The notes: generated from the sequence alone by a model not told the origin. Shown: positions 24,680-33,508, numbered from the stretch's first letter. The stretch: DNA of 64,000 nt from Planotetraspora mira (GCF_016863275.1 NZ_BOOO01000041.1:62001-126000); one strand, 5' to 3'. Translations and numbers: made by a program.

Positions 24680-25476
24680 CGGTCTCGGACGACGGGCTCC
24701 GCGGAGCTCGAGGCGGAGCTCGACGACAAGACGTAGCTCGAGTGATGCGCAGGCGGACGGGCCTGGAGCCGCCGCTCCCGGAGCTCCGGGAACTGGTGGT
24801 CACGAGCCCTCGGCGAATGCCTGGTCTGCCCGAGAACGGTGATCTCCCGGACGGTGGCCGCGCAGAGAATGGCGGCGACGATCGTGGCGCCCAACTGGGG
24901 CAGGCCCGCGCCGGTGAGCCCGGCGTGCCCTGGCCGTACGAACACCAGGAACAGCGCCACCAGCCAGCTCGCCCACCAGCAGGCGCCGAGGAGGAGCCAG
25001 CGGGCGCGGCCGTCCTGGCCGGCCCCGGCGGGCCGCCGACCGGCTTCGCTCCAGGTGATCCCGGTGCGGCCGCCTCCGTCGCGGGAGGCTCCGCTTTCGC
25101 CCGCGTCGCGCCAGGCGCGGTCGGCCAGGACGAGCGGGGCCACCAGGTTGACCACGGGCACGAGCCAGGCCGCGACGAGCCCCAGCCTGGAGGTGCCGGG
25201 CAGGGCGCGACGCAGCCAGGTCAGATAGGCGGCTCCCGCCGCGATGGTCGCGATGGTCAGCGCCATCATCAGGATCGCGAACACCGTCACCGCGCCCGCC
25301 ACCTGACGTGCTCCGGGTGCTTCGGGGTTTCCGCCGAACGCCGCGATCTGCTGGGCCAGCCGGTGCCCACGGGCCTCTTCGAAGACCACCAGCGCGGCCA
25401 TCGCGACGACCTGGAGCGTGAGCCAGGCATACACGCCGGAGGCCGCACGGCTCACGGGTGACGAGGTCGACCACAT
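24556..25476 (-). CDS. DUF4328-like membrane protein
   Basis: ATG 25476 follows a strong GGGGGAG ribosome binding site. Residues 1-220 contain four hydrophobic helices and the family-like motifs TWLRRALPGTSRLGLVAAWL, VPVVNLVAPLVLADRAWRDA and LLLGACWWASWLVALFLVFV (each given in part), typical of DUF4328 proteins of actinomycetes. The remaining 85 residues are Arg/Ser/Pro-rich with no family look, and they overlap the 3' end of dnaE2 by 124 bp in antisense. Either the overlap is real or the natural stop was lost, giving a read-through tail. Confidence 0.72.
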   Translation of the reverse strand: MWSTSSPVSRAASGVYAWLTLQVVAMAALVVFEEARGHRLAQQIAAFGGNPEAPGARQVAGAVTVFAILMMALTIATIAAGAAYLTWLRRALPGTSRLGLVAAWLVPVVNLVAPLVLADRAWRDAGESGASRDGGGRTGITWSEAGRRPAGAGQDGRARWLLLGACWWASWLVALFLVFVRPGHAGLTGAGLPQLGATIVAAILCAATVREITVLGQTRHSPRARDHQFPELRERRLQARPPAHHSSYVLSSSSASSSAEPVVRDRHRPGAGPELPELACQSRRWGSAGWPRIRPSRAPGVGPISE

Positions 25477-25763
25477 GTGATTCTCCCCCCGGCGTGCGCG
25501 GAACTTGTATCAGTCCTATCCCGTCAGTGATCCTCTTAATCAGGTGAAGTCGTCCGGCCGGGTGCTGAAGGGGACACTCGCCGGCCGACGCTCTGTCCGG
25601 GCCCGTCACCGTCGGCTCGTGCCCACGGCGTCCCCGGCGTCCACGGAACGATGTCCCCACTGGACGCCCACAGCGGCCACTATGCTGCCGCCTAGCCATA
25701 AGCGCGTATGTATCTAGCCAAACCGGGCTGACGCGCGATATCTGACGACTTCACTGCAGATAG

Positions 25764-27983
25764 GTGATCACACTGAGCAGCCGGGAGACCTCGCCGAGCC
25801 GCACCTCCGGAGCAGGCGGGGACTCGGAACCCGCTTCGCAGGGGCATCTGCTGCTGGAGGGGTCCTCGGGCGATGCCGCGGCGCCCGCGACATCGACGAC
25901 CGTTTCTGAGGGCGCATCCTCCGGAGCGGGCGAGAGGCCTTCGAGCCGTTTCCGCGGCGACATCGAAGGGCTCCGCGCCGTCGCCGTCGGACTCGTGCTG
26001 CTCTACCACGCGGGAGTCTCCTTCCTTCCCGGTGGATTCGTCGGCGTCGACGTCTTCTTCGTCATCTCGGGATTCTTGATCACCACTCAGCTCGTGTCGG
26101 AGATGGGCAGGACCGGGACGATCTCACTCGTCCGGTTCTACGCCCGGCGGGCGAAGCGGCTGTTGCCGGCCGCGGGCATCGTCCTGCTGGCGACCGCGGT
26201 GCTGGCACGCTTGTTCATCCCGTCGACGCGCTGGAACGAGATCGGCGGGGACATCGTCGGCTCGGCTCTCTACGTGGTGAACTGGCGTTTCGCCGACCGG
26301 TCGGTGGACTATCTGGCCGAGGACTCCCAGCCTTCTCCGGTGCAGCACTTCTGGTCGCTGGCGGTGGAGGAGCAGTTCTACCTGGTGTGGCCGCTGCTGA
26401 TCCTCGCCGCCATCGTGGTCGCGAAGATGATCCGCAGAGGGCGGAAGCCGACGCTCTGGGTGGGCCTCGCCCTGGTGGTCATCCCGTCGTTCGCCTGGTC
26501 GCTGAGCGAGACGGCGAACGTCCCGGCCCGCGCGTACTTCGAGACGACCACCCGCATGTGGGAACTGGGCATCGGCGCGGCGGTGGCCCTCGCCGCGGGG
26601 GCGTTCACCCGGCTGCCACGCGGCCTGGCGATCGGCGTCGGCTGGGGCGGTCTGGCCGCGATCGCCGCGGCCGGGTTGCTCATCACCACCGAGACGCCAT
26701 GGCCCGGCTACGCCGCCGCCTTGCCGACGCTCGGGGCCGCGGCGGTCATCGCGGCAGGATTCTCGGTGACCAGAGGAGGGCCGGCGTCGCTCCTCGCCCT
26801 GCGGCCCCTCCGCTGGATCGGCGGCCTGTCGTACTCGCTCTACCTGTGGCACTGGCCGCTGCTCGTGGCGGCGACCGCATACCTGGGCGGGTTGTCGACG
26901 ACGCGCGGCCTGATCGTGGCGGGCGTCTCGGTCATCCCGGCCTGGCTGACCGCCCGTGCCGTGGAGAATCCCCTCAGGCATTCCGCGGCCATCGCGCGCT
27001 CGTCGCGGCTCGCTCTCAGCATGGGCGTCAACTTCACCCTCGTGGGGGTGGCCGCCGGCCTGGTCCTGCTGCTGGGCGTCACGACCTCGCAGGCGCCGGC
27101 CGGTGCCGTCGCGCAGGGCGCGGCCGTCCTCGGTGACAAGCCGCGTAACGCCCCGGCCGGAGCCGTGGTGGACCACGTCGGGTGGATGACGCCGACTCCC
27201 GCCGAGGCGACGGCCGATGTTCCGGCGGCCTACGCCGACGGATGTCAGCAGGTCACGAACAAGACCGAGGTGGCCACCTGCGAATACGGAGACCGGGACG
27301 GACAGGTCGACGTGGCGGTGGTCGGCGACTCCAAGATGGTCCAGTGGATGCCGGCGCTGCAGCCGCTCGCCGACCAGAACGGCTGGCATGTGGTCACGTA
27401 CTTCAAGTCCGCGTGCGCCTTCTCCCTGGCGACCACCCGATACGACGGCAAGCCGTACCAGTCGTGCCGTGACTGGACCGATGAGGTGCGCCGGCGGCTG
27501 AAGTCGGATCCGCCGGACTTCGTGATCACCTCGCAGGGGCAGGGCAACGCGCTCGACGCCGGCGGCAAGGAGACCCAGCAGGCCATGACCGCCGGTCTGC
27601 GTGGCGTCTGGTCCGAGCTCACGGCGCTGGGGACGAAGGTCGTGGTGGTGGCCGACAACGGGTCCCCGGGCACCAACGTCTACGAGTGCGTGGAGAAGAA
27701 CCCCGAGAAGTTGTCGGCCTGCGCGTTCGACCGCGCGCGATACGCCGTGAGTGCGGCGCCCACCCAGCATCTGGCGGTCAAGGGCCAGCCGAATGTGCGG
27801 ATCGTCGACCTGTTCGACGCCATCTGCCCCGCCGACCGGTGCGCGCCCGTGATCGGCAACGTGCTCGTCTACCGTCAGGGGTCGCACATCACGGCGACGT
27901 ACGTCAAGTCGCTGACTCCGCAGCTCGCCGCGGCCCTGTCGAAGGCGAAACTTCCCGCCACGTATCAGTCGGGAACGAGCTGA
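25764..27983 (+). CDS. Acyltransferase-3 / SGNH-domain peptidoglycan or polysaccharide O-acyltransferase
   Basis: After a 60-residue Ser/Ala/Gly-rich N-terminus comes the acyltransferase-3 membrane domain. It carries FRGDIEGLRAVAVGLVLLYH (catalytic His), GGFVGVDVFFVISGFLITTQ, and the loop VQHFWSLAVEEQFYLVWPL with its conserved WSLAVEEQFY. An extracytoplasmic SGNH domain (from about residue 480) begins VAVVGDSKMVQW. It is an OatA-like architecture, transferring acyl groups to cell-wall or surface glycans. The terminal block reads YRQGSHITATY, where family members usually have YRDxxHxTATY, so the Asp of the SGNH dyad seems replaced by Gln. Confidence 0.9.
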   Translation: MITLSSRETSPSRTSGAGGDSEPASQGHLLLEGSSGDAAAPATSTTVSEGASSGAGERPSSRFRGDIEGLRAVAVGLVLLYHAGVSFLPGGFVGVDVFFVISGFLITTQLVSEMGRTGTISLVRFYARRAKRLLPAAGIVLLATAVLARLFIPSTRWNEIGGDIVGSALYVVNWRFADRSVDYLAEDSQPSPVQHFWSLAVEEQFYLVWPLLILAAIVVAKMIRRGRKPTLWVGLALVVIPSFAWSLSETANVPARAYFETTTRMWELGIGAAVALAAGAFTRLPRGLAIGVGWGGLAAIAAAGLLITTETPWPGYAAALPTLGAAAVIAAGFSVTRGGPASLLALRPLRWIGGLSYSLYLWHWPLLVAATAYLGGLSTTRGLIVAGVSVIPAWLTARAVENPLRHSAAIARSSRLALSMGVNFTLVGVAAGLVLLLGVTTSQAPAGAVAQGAAVLGDKPRNAPAGAVVDHVGWMTPTPAEATADVPAAYADGCQQVTNKTEVATCEYGDRDGQVDVAVVGDSKMVQWMPALQPLADQNGWHVVTYFKSACAFSLATTRYDGKPYQSCRDWTDEVRRRLKSDPPDFVITSQGQGNALDAGGKETQQAMTAGLRGVWSELTALGTKVVVVADNGSPGTNVYECVEKNPEKLSACAFDRARYAVSAAPTQHLAVKGQPNVRIVDLFDAICPADRCAPVIGNVLVYRQGSHITATYVKSLTPQLAAALSKAKLPATYQSGTS

Positions 27984-27993
27984 GACGCCCGCC

Positions 27994-28446
27994 TCAGCCG
28001 ACGGTCCATTCGATGCGCGGAGGCCGTACGGCGGCGCAGAGCGGCTCGCCCCTGCCGTCGGTGAGCCCGAGACGCCCGAGGAGCCGTCCTGAGCGGACCG
28101 CGGCGTCGACGGTCCCCGCGTCGACGGCGTCGAGCATCAGCTTGGCCCGGCGGAACATGCTGAAGACGCCCGCGTCGTCGACCGTGCCCCAGGACAGGTA
28201 GATGAACCGGCTGCCGGGACGGCCCTGGATGTGCGGCCCCCTGAGGTCCACGCCGCCTGGCGTGGGGGTCGCGGTGCACTCCAGCGTCCAGGCCGCCGAC
28301 GTCGCGTCACCGGGATGGAGGCCGAGCAACTCGTCGCGGCGGTCCCGCCGCTGGACGCCGACATGGACGCCGGAGTAGCCGGGGAAGCCGGCACCGGGCG
28401 GGCACGTGCGGCCGGGCAGGTCCGACGCTTCGATGTGGATCCTCAC
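27994..28446 (-). CDS. DUF5990 family protein
   Basis: With GTG 28446 the 150-residue protein begins VRIHIEASDLPGRTCPP, as family members do. It continues with HVGVQRRDRRDELLGLHPGD, AAWTLECTAT, DLRGPHIQGRPGSRFIYLSW and MFRRAKLMLDAV. The frame extends upstream but the family homology starts here. Function is unknown. It lies convergent with the acyltransferase gene (10 bp between stops) and its start is 33 bp from the stop of the F420 gene on the same strand. Confidence 0.85.
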   Translation of the reverse strand: MRIHIEASDLPGRTCPPGAGFPGYSGVHVGVQRRDRRDELLGLHPGDATSAAWTLECTATPTPGGVDLRGPHIQGRPGSRFIYLSWGTVDDAGVFSMFRRAKLMLDAVDAGTVDAAVRSGRLLGRLGLTDGRGEPLCAAVRPPRIEWTVG

Positions 28447-28478
28447 ACCGCAATCATCCGCCTCGCGACGACCGCCTG

Positions 28479-29492
28479 CTAACCGAGCACCAGGTCCCGG
28501 ATGTCCCTCAGCGTGGGCTCGTCGCGCGGACCCATGACCAGCAGATTCGTCACCGGGCTCTTGCGCCACAACTCGAGCCGTTCGCGGATGCGGCCGATGG
28601 GACCGACCAGGGAGATGCCGTCGGCGAGTTCGTCGGGGATCGCGTCGAACGCCTCGTCCCTGCGCCCCGCCAGATAGAGCGCCTGAATCCGCTCCGCGGC
28701 TTCGGCATACCCCATCCGGCCCACGATGTCGGCGTGGAAGTTGCGCGCCTTGGCGCCCATGCCGCCGATGTAGAGGGTGAGCATCATCTTCACCCCGTCG
28801 ATGGCGGCGCGCACGTCGTCGGTCACGATGACGTTCACCATGGCCGCGACGTCGAAGCCGGGTGCCGCGCCGGCGAGCGCCTCGCCGTACATCGCCTCGA
28901 TCTTCTCGGGGAAGACGAAGAGCGGGAGCCAGCCCTGGGCGACCTCGGTCGCGAGCGTGACGTTCTTCGGGCCCTCCGCGCCGAGGTAGACGGGGATGTC
29001 GTTCCGGAGGGGATGAGTGATCAGCTTGAGCGGCTTGCCCAGGCCGCCGGGGAACGGCAGGGGATAGTGCGGTCCCGGAGCGGTGACGGGCTCCTCCCGC
29101 CGCCAGACCTTCCGCATGATCTCGACATACTCACGGGTTCTCGCGAGAGGCCGGGGGAACGGCTGGCCGTACCAGCCCTCGACCACCTGGGGCCCTGACG
29201 CGCCCACGCCGAGGAGCAGCCGCCCGCCGGTGAGGTGGTCGAGCGTCATCGCGGTCATCGCGGTGGTGACGGGAGGCCGCGCGGACAGCTGGGCGACGCT
29301 GGTGCCGAGCTTGATCCTGCTGGTGCGCGCGCCGTACCAGGCGAGGGGGGTGAAGGCGTCGCTTCCGTAGGCCTCGGCCGTCCACACCGACTCGTAGCCG
29401 AGCCGTTCGGCCGTCTGGACCAGCTCGGTCGCGTCGTCCGCGTTCCGCTGCCAGTATCCGAGGTTCAGTCCCAGTCTGAGATCGTCCGCCAC
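28479..29492 (-). CDS. LLM-class F420-dependent oxidoreductase
   Basis: The 337-residue TIM-barrel protein starts at GTG 29492. Typical luciferase-like motifs are ADDLRLGLNLGYW, ERLGYESVWTAEAYGSD, SRIKLGTSVAQLSARPPVTT, LDHLTGGRLLLGVGASGPQV and VEGWYGQPFPRPLARTREY. This subgroup uses coenzyme F420 rather than FMN and reduces or oxidises varied substrates. A KstR-like palindrome sits immediately upstream of the start, hinting at lipid or steroid-related control. DUF5990 follows on the same strand. Confidence 0.92.
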   Translation of the reverse strand: MADDLRLGLNLGYWQRNADDATELVQTAERLGYESVWTAEAYGSDAFTPLAWYGARTSRIKLGTSVAQLSARPPVTTAMTAMTLDHLTGGRLLLGVGASGPQVVEGWYGQPFPRPLARTREYVEIMRKVWRREEPVTAPGPHYPLPFPGGLGKPLKLITHPLRNDIPVYLGAEGPKNVTLATEVAQGWLPLFVFPEKIEAMYGEALAGAAPGFDVAAMVNVIVTDDVRAAIDGVKMMLTLYIGGMGAKARNFHADIVGRMGYAEAAERIQALYLAGRRDEAFDAIPDELADGISLVGPIGRIRERLELWRKSPVTNLLVMGPRDEPTLRDIRDLVLG

Positions 29493-29500
29493 GCCACAAG

Positions 29501-29514
29501 TAGAACACGTTCTA
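29501..29514. promoter_or_regulatory. KstR-like palindrome (TAGAACACGTTCTA)
   Basis: The sequence matches the KstR consensus TNNAACNNGTTNNA at every fixed position and has 6-bp perfect arms. It lies 8 bp upstream of the GTG of the F420 oxidoreductase and overlaps the stop codon of the FCD regulator, so it could act only on a start very close to the F420 gene. The regulator itself is not in the window. Confidence 0.55.
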
Positions 29515-30225
29515 GCCGAGTCGGCCAGCCGGAGGCGGATATGCGCGCTCCAGATGCACGGCGATCGCCTCCACCGCCGTCGCGGCGTCGCCGTCCCTGA
29601 TCGCGCCGTAGATCCGGCGATGGTCGGCCTGGAGATCCCCGGTGTCGCCCAGCCGTACGACGGCGTCGATGGCGAAGCGCTGGACGGCCCCGCGCAGCGC
29701 CTGCATGATCGCCGACGTGAGCCGGTTGCCCGAGGCCTCGGCGATGGCGGCGTGGAAGGCGATGTCGTGCTCCACGAACTCCTCCGGGCTCCGCGCCGCG
29801 TCCATGGCCCCGAGGGCTTGCGCCATGGCCTCCAGTCCCGTCCGCGAACGGGCCGCGTGCTCGGCGGACCACTGCTCGATCATCAGCCGGGTGTCGACCA
29901 CCTCGCGCATCGACAGCGTGGCCAGGCCGAGGTGCAGGCGCAGCAGACCGGTGAGCGCGCTGCCGGGCCGCGAGGTCAGTACGGCTCCCGCATCCGGGCC
30001 ACGTCCCACCTGCGACGACACCACGCCCAGACTCTCCAGCACGCGGAGGGCCTCGCGGACCGACGACCGGCTCACCCCCAGTTGCTCGGCGAGTTGGCGT
30101 TCACCCGGCAGCCGGTCGCCCACGGTGAGGCCGTCGGCCGCGATCCGCTCCTCGATCCGCGCGAGGACTCCCTCGAAGGCGCGTACGCGAGCGGGATGCT
30201 GCGCCTGCCCGCCGGGCTCACTCAC
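29512..30225 (-). CDS. FadR/LldR-type (FCD) GntR regulator of lutABC
   Basis: GTG 30225 (VSEPGGQAQHPARVRAFEGV) gives 237 aa. The winged helix is RIEERIAADGLTVGDRLPGE, RQLAEQLGVSRSSVREALRV, LESLGVVSSQVG. The all-helical FCD domain follows, with the metal-binding His-type motifs EHDIAFHAAIAEASGNR and DHRRIYGAIRDGDA. It is divergent from lutABC across two TGGTCTGACCA operators. FCD regulators of this position (LldR) sense lactate or a related hydroxy acid and repress its use. The open frame continues upstream over the operator and lutA, but that extension is not coding. Confidence 0.9.
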   Translation of the reverse strand: MSEPGGQAQHPARVRAFEGVLARIEERIAADGLTVGDRLPGERQLAEQLGVSRSSVREALRVLESLGVVSSQVGRGPDAGAVLTSRPGSALTGLLRLHLGLATLSMREVVDTRLMIEQWSAEHAARSRTGLEAMAQALGAMDAARSPEEFVEHDIAFHAAIAEASGNRLTSAIMQALRGAVQRFAIDAVVRLGDTGDLQADHRRIYGAIRDGDAATAVEAIAVHLERAYPPPAGRLG

Positions 30226-30267
30226 GGGGCCTCCTCGGTCTCGCGTGGTACGGATGTGATGATGATG

Positions 30268-30299
30268 TATGGTCTGACCATATTTGGTCTGACCATATA
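30268..30299. promoter_or_regulatory. Tandem FCD-regulator operators
   Basis: TGGTCTGACCA occurs twice, at 30270-30280 and 30285-30295, each within a longer AT-flanked palindrome (TATGGTCTGACCATA). It fits the FadR-family consensus TNGTNNNACNA. The centres are 15 bp apart, between the regulator start (30225) and the lutA start (30313). Confidence 0.85.
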
Positions 30300-30312
30300 C
30301 GCGGGAGGGCAT

Positions 30313-31065
30313 GTGCGGGTCGCCCTGTTCATCACCTGTGTCAACGACACGCTTTTTCCGGGCACCGGGAAGGCGGTCGTGACCCTGCTCCGGAGGCTCG
30401 GCGTCGACGTCGACTTCCCGGAGGCGCAGACCTGTTGCGGGCAGATGCACCTCAACACGGGCTACCGCGAGGAGGGCGCACGGCTGGCGCACCACTTCGT
30501 GGACGTGTTCCGCGGCTACGACGCCGTCGTCGTCCCCTCGGGGTCGTGCGGCGCGATGGTGCGGGAGCAGTACCCCAAGCTGGCGGACGGCGGCGCCTTC
30601 GGTGAGGCGGTGGCCGCGACGGTCCCGCGGGTGTACGACCTGTCGGAGTTCCTGATCGACGTGCTCGGGGTCACCGATGTCGGCGCCTACTTCCCCCATC
30701 GGGTCACCTACCATCCGACCTGCCACTCGCTCCGGGGGCTCCACCTGGGTGACCGGCCGAGAAGGCTGCTCGAGCAGGTCAAGGGCCTGGAGCTCGTCCC
30801 GCTGCCGGGTGCCGAGGAGTGTTGCGGCTTCGGCGGCACCTTTGCCGTGAAAAATCCGGATATATCGGCGGCCATGTGCGGCGACAAGGTCCGCAACGTG
30901 CTGGACACGGGCGCCGAGGTGCTCTGCGCGGCCGACAACTCCTGCCTGATGCACATCGGCGGAACGCTCACCCGTCAGAAGGCGGGCGTGCGGGTCATGC
31001 ATCTCGCTGAGATCCTGGCGTCCACCGCACCGGGCGACACCCACGAGCGGGGAGACTCACGATGA
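30313..31065 (+). CDS. lutA: L-lactate utilisation protein LutA (Fe-S)
   Basis: GTG 30313, preceded by GGGAGG, gives 250 aa. Two CCG domains are visible (QTCCGQMHLNTGYR near residue 38 and EECCGFGGTFAVKN near 171, with TYHPTCHSLRG before the second). They bind iron-sulfur clusters and act as in glycolate oxidase/heterodisulfide reductase-like subunits. LutABC oxidises L-lactate to pyruvate at the membrane. It overlaps lutB by 4 bp. Confidence 0.95.
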   Translation: MRVALFITCVNDTLFPGTGKAVVTLLRRLGVDVDFPEAQTCCGQMHLNTGYREEGARLAHHFVDVFRGYDAVVVPSGSCGAMVREQYPKLADGGAFGEAVAATVPRVYDLSEFLIDVLGVTDVGAYFPHRVTYHPTCHSLRGLHLGDRPRRLLEQVKGLELVPLPGAEECCGFGGTFAVKNPDISAAMCGDKVRNVLDTGAEVLCAADNSCLMHIGGTLTRQKAGVRVMHLAEILASTAPGDTHERGDSR

Positions 31066-32504
31066 GCCGCACCTTCCTCGGCATGCCGGGAACCGTCTCC
31101 ATGATGGGCTACTCCGGCAAGGAGGGCTTCCCCGAGAACGCCGCGAAAGCCGTACGGAACTCCCAGCTCAGGTTCAACCTGCGCAAGGCGACCGGGACGA
31201 TCCGCGGCAGGCGGGCGAGCGTCGTGGGGGAGCTGCCCGACTGGCCGGACCTGCGCCAGGCCGGCAAGGCGATCAAGGACCACACCCTTCGCAACCTGGA
31301 CACCTACCTCGTCGAACTCGAGGAGGCCGTCACGAGGGCCGGGGGCCACGTGCACTGGGCACGTGACGCCGCCGAGGCCAACAGGATCGTCACCGACCTC
31401 GTCAAGGCCACGGGCGAGACGCAGGTGGTCAAGGTCAAGTCGATGGCCACCCAGGAGATCGGGCTCAACGAGGCCCTGCACGACGAGGGCATCACCGCGT
31501 ACGAGACGGACCTGGCCGAGCTGATCGTCCAGCTCGGGGACGACTGGCCCTCCCACATCCTGGTCCCGGCCATCCACAGGAACCGGTCGGAGATCCGCGA
31601 GATCTTCGTCCGGCACATGTCCGAGTGGGGCCGTCCCGCGCCGGAGAAGCTCACCGACGACCCCGCCGCCCTGGCCGAGGCCGCCCGCCTGCACCTGCGG
31701 GAACGCTTCCTGGCCACCAAGGTGGCCATCTCCGGGGCCAACTTCATGGTCGCGGAGACCGGGACGCTGGTCGTGCTGGAGTCCGAGGGCAACGGCCGGA
31801 TGTGCCTGACCCTCCCCGAGACGCTGATCAGCGTGGTGGGCATCGAGAAGCTGCTGCCGACCTGGCGCGATCTGGAGGTGTTCCTCCAACTGCTGCCCAG
31901 GAGCTCGACTGGCGAGCGGATGAATCCGTACACCTCGATGTGGACCGGCGCGACCGAAGGCCAGGAGTTCCACCTCGTCCTGCTCGACAACGGCCGCACC
32001 CGCGTGCTCGCCGACGACCTCGGCCGCCAGGCGCTGCGCTGCATCCGCTGCTCGGCGTGCCTCAACGTCTGCCCCGTCTACGAACGCTCAGGCGGCCACG
32101 CGTACGGATCGGTCTATCCGGGGCCGATCGGTGCGATCCTCACCCCGCAGCTTCGCGGGATGGAGTCCGAGCTCGACCGGTCGCTGCCGTACGCCAGTTC
32201 GCTCTGCGGCGCGTGCTACGAGGTGTGCCCGGTCGCCATCGACATCCCGTCGGTCCTGGTCGAACTCCGCGGCAGGAGCCGTCACCCGATGGCGGAACGC
32301 GCGGGCATGGCCGCCGCCGGGTGGGTCCTCAACCGGTCGGGGCGACTGGCCCGGGCCCAGCGGATGGGCGGCCGGATGCGCCGCCTCGTCCCGAAGCGGC
32401 TGCCGGGGCCGCTCGGCGGATGGACGGACACCCGCGACCTCCCCGACATCCCGAAGGAGTCGTTCCGCGACTGGTGGAACCGTACGGACGGAGGCTCACG
32501 ATGA
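31062..32504 (+). CDS. lutB: L-lactate utilisation iron-sulfur protein LutB
   Basis: The 480-residue protein has an N-terminal LUD domain (VKVKSMATQEIGLNEALHDE; AISGANFMVAETGTLVVLES). A ferredoxin region follows with CIRCSACLNVCPVYERSGGH and CGACYEVCPVAIDIP, enough cysteines for two 4Fe-4S clusters. It is the electron-transfer subunit of the lactate oxidation complex. ATGA overlaps join it to lutA and lutC. Confidence 0.95.
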   Translation: MSRTFLGMPGTVSMMGYSGKEGFPENAAKAVRNSQLRFNLRKATGTIRGRRASVVGELPDWPDLRQAGKAIKDHTLRNLDTYLVELEEAVTRAGGHVHWARDAAEANRIVTDLVKATGETQVVKVKSMATQEIGLNEALHDEGITAYETDLAELIVQLGDDWPSHILVPAIHRNRSEIREIFVRHMSEWGRPAPEKLTDDPAALAEAARLHLRERFLATKVAISGANFMVAETGTLVVLESEGNGRMCLTLPETLISVVGIEKLLPTWRDLEVFLQLLPRSSTGERMNPYTSMWTGATEGQEFHLVLLDNGRTRVLADDLGRQALRCIRCSACLNVCPVYERSGGHAYGSVYPGPIGAILTPQLRGMESELDRSLPYASSLCGACYEVCPVAIDIPSVLVELRGRSRHPMAERAGMAAAGWVLNRSGRLARAQRMGGRMRRLVPKRLPGPLGGWTDTRDLPDIPKESFRDWWNRTDGGSR

Positions 32505-33127
32505 GCGCCCGCGATGTGATCCTCGCGCGCGTCCGCGCCGCGGTCGAGGGCGTCCCCGACGTCGAGATCCCCCGGTCCTACCGCGGTGCGGCTCCCGCCT
32601 CCGAGGGGCTGGTGGACCTGCTGGCGGAGCGTGTGCGCCATTACAAGGCCGCCGTCCACGTCGTGGCGGAGACCGGGGTCGCGGACCTCGTCGCCGCGTC
32701 GCTGGCCGAGCGCCGCGCCCGGCGGCTCGTCGTGCCCGAGGGGTTCCCGGAGCCCTGGCTGCCGGCCCAGGGCTTCGAGCGGATCGCCGACGAGCCGAGG
32801 CTGAGCGCGTCCGACCTCGACACGGCCGACGGGATCCTGACGACGTGCGCCGTCGCGATAGCGGAGACGGGGACGATCGTGCTGGACGCCGGGGCGGGCC
32901 AGGGCCGGCGGGCGCTCACGCTCCTGCCGGACTTCCACCTGTGCGTCGTACGGCAGGACCAGATCGTGGCGAACGTCCCCGACGCCGTCGCCCGCCTCGA
33001 CCCGGGGCGCCCCCTGACCTGGATCAGCGGCCCGTCCGCCACCAGCGACATCGAGCTCAACCGGGTCGAGGGCGTCCACGGTCCCCGGATCCTCGAGGTG
33101 GTCATCGTGACCCCGGCCGCCACCTGA
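32501..33127 (+). CDS. lutC: L-lactate utilisation protein LutC
   Basis: ATG 32501 overlaps the lutB stop (ATGA), giving 208 aa. The LUD domain shows CAVAIAETGTIVLDAGAGQG, LTLLPDFHLCVVRQDQIV and the C-terminal SGPSATSDIELNRVEGVHGP signature of LutC/YkgG. It is the third subunit of the complex, encoded last in the operon and followed by a hairpin terminator. Confidence 0.95.
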   Translation: MSARDVILARVRAAVEGVPDVEIPRSYRGAAPASEGLVDLLAERVRHYKAAVHVVAETGVADLVAASLAERRARRLVVPEGFPEPWLPAQGFERIADEPRLSASDLDTADGILTTCAVAIAETGTIVLDAGAGQGRRALTLLPDFHLCVVRQDQIVANVPDAVARLDPGRPLTWISGPSATSDIELNRVEGVHGPRILEVVIVTPAAT

Positions 33128-33130
33128 CGG

Positions 33131-33172
33131 CCGCCGCAGACGGGCGCGCTTCTCGCGCCGGACGAGCGGCGG
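33131..33172. terminator. Nested hairpin between lutC and the DUF2795 gene
   Basis: Outer arms CCGCCGC/GCGGCGG (33131-33137, 33166-33172) enclose inner arms GGCGCG/CGCGCC around a CTTCT loop. It lies 3 bp after the lutC stop, between convergent genes, and probably ends transcription from both; it has no T tract. Confidence 0.5.
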
Positions 33173-33214
33173 GACCACGTGAGGAACCCCGTCCGCGGTT
33201 TCCGGCGGCCCTCA

Positions 33215-33508
33215 CTAGTGGCGTTCCACCCCCAGCCCGAGCGCCTCGGCGACCTGGCCGACGTTCTGGTACCTGAGGTCGGGCAGGTCGCGTACGGCCC
33301 GCAGCACGGCGTCGGGGGCGTTCTTGGCCTCGGCGTGGGTGAGGAGGTCGTGCGCGGCCGCCGGGTAGCGGGCGTCACTGAGCCATTTCGCGAGGTTGCT
33401 GCGGCGTTCCACGTCAGCGGGCGTGATGCCGATCGGGGTGCCGGTCTCGTGTTTCCGCTCATCATCGAGACGGGGGCCGTGCTTGGCGCTGCCACGTTGG
33501 ATACTCAT
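33215..33508 (-). CDS. DUF2795 family small protein
   Basis: The 97-residue hydrophilic protein has the typical start SIQRGSAKHGPRLDDERKHE and a C-terminal helical domain (LAKWLSDARYPAAAHDLLTH, then RAVRDLPDLRYQNVGQVAEA) with the (L)P..xYxNVxxVxxAL pattern of DUF2795 proteins. Function is unknown. It lies convergent with lutC. Confidence 0.8.
   Translation of the reverse strand: MSIQRGSAKHGPRLDDERKHETGTPIGITPADVERRSNLAKWLSDARYPAAAHDLLTHAEAKNAPDAVLRAVRDLPDLRYQNVGQVAEALGLGVERH

Noticed and set aside
26124-27887. 587-aa frame antisense to the acyltransferase gene
   Set aside because: Third-position GC bias makes antisense frames open; the translation is Arg/Gly/His-rich with no family motif.
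30226-31044. N-terminal extension of the FCD regulator over the operator and lutA (510-aa frame)
   Set aside because: The long frame is open only because the sequence is GC-rich; homology to the family begins at GTG 30225 and the extension runs antisense to lutA.
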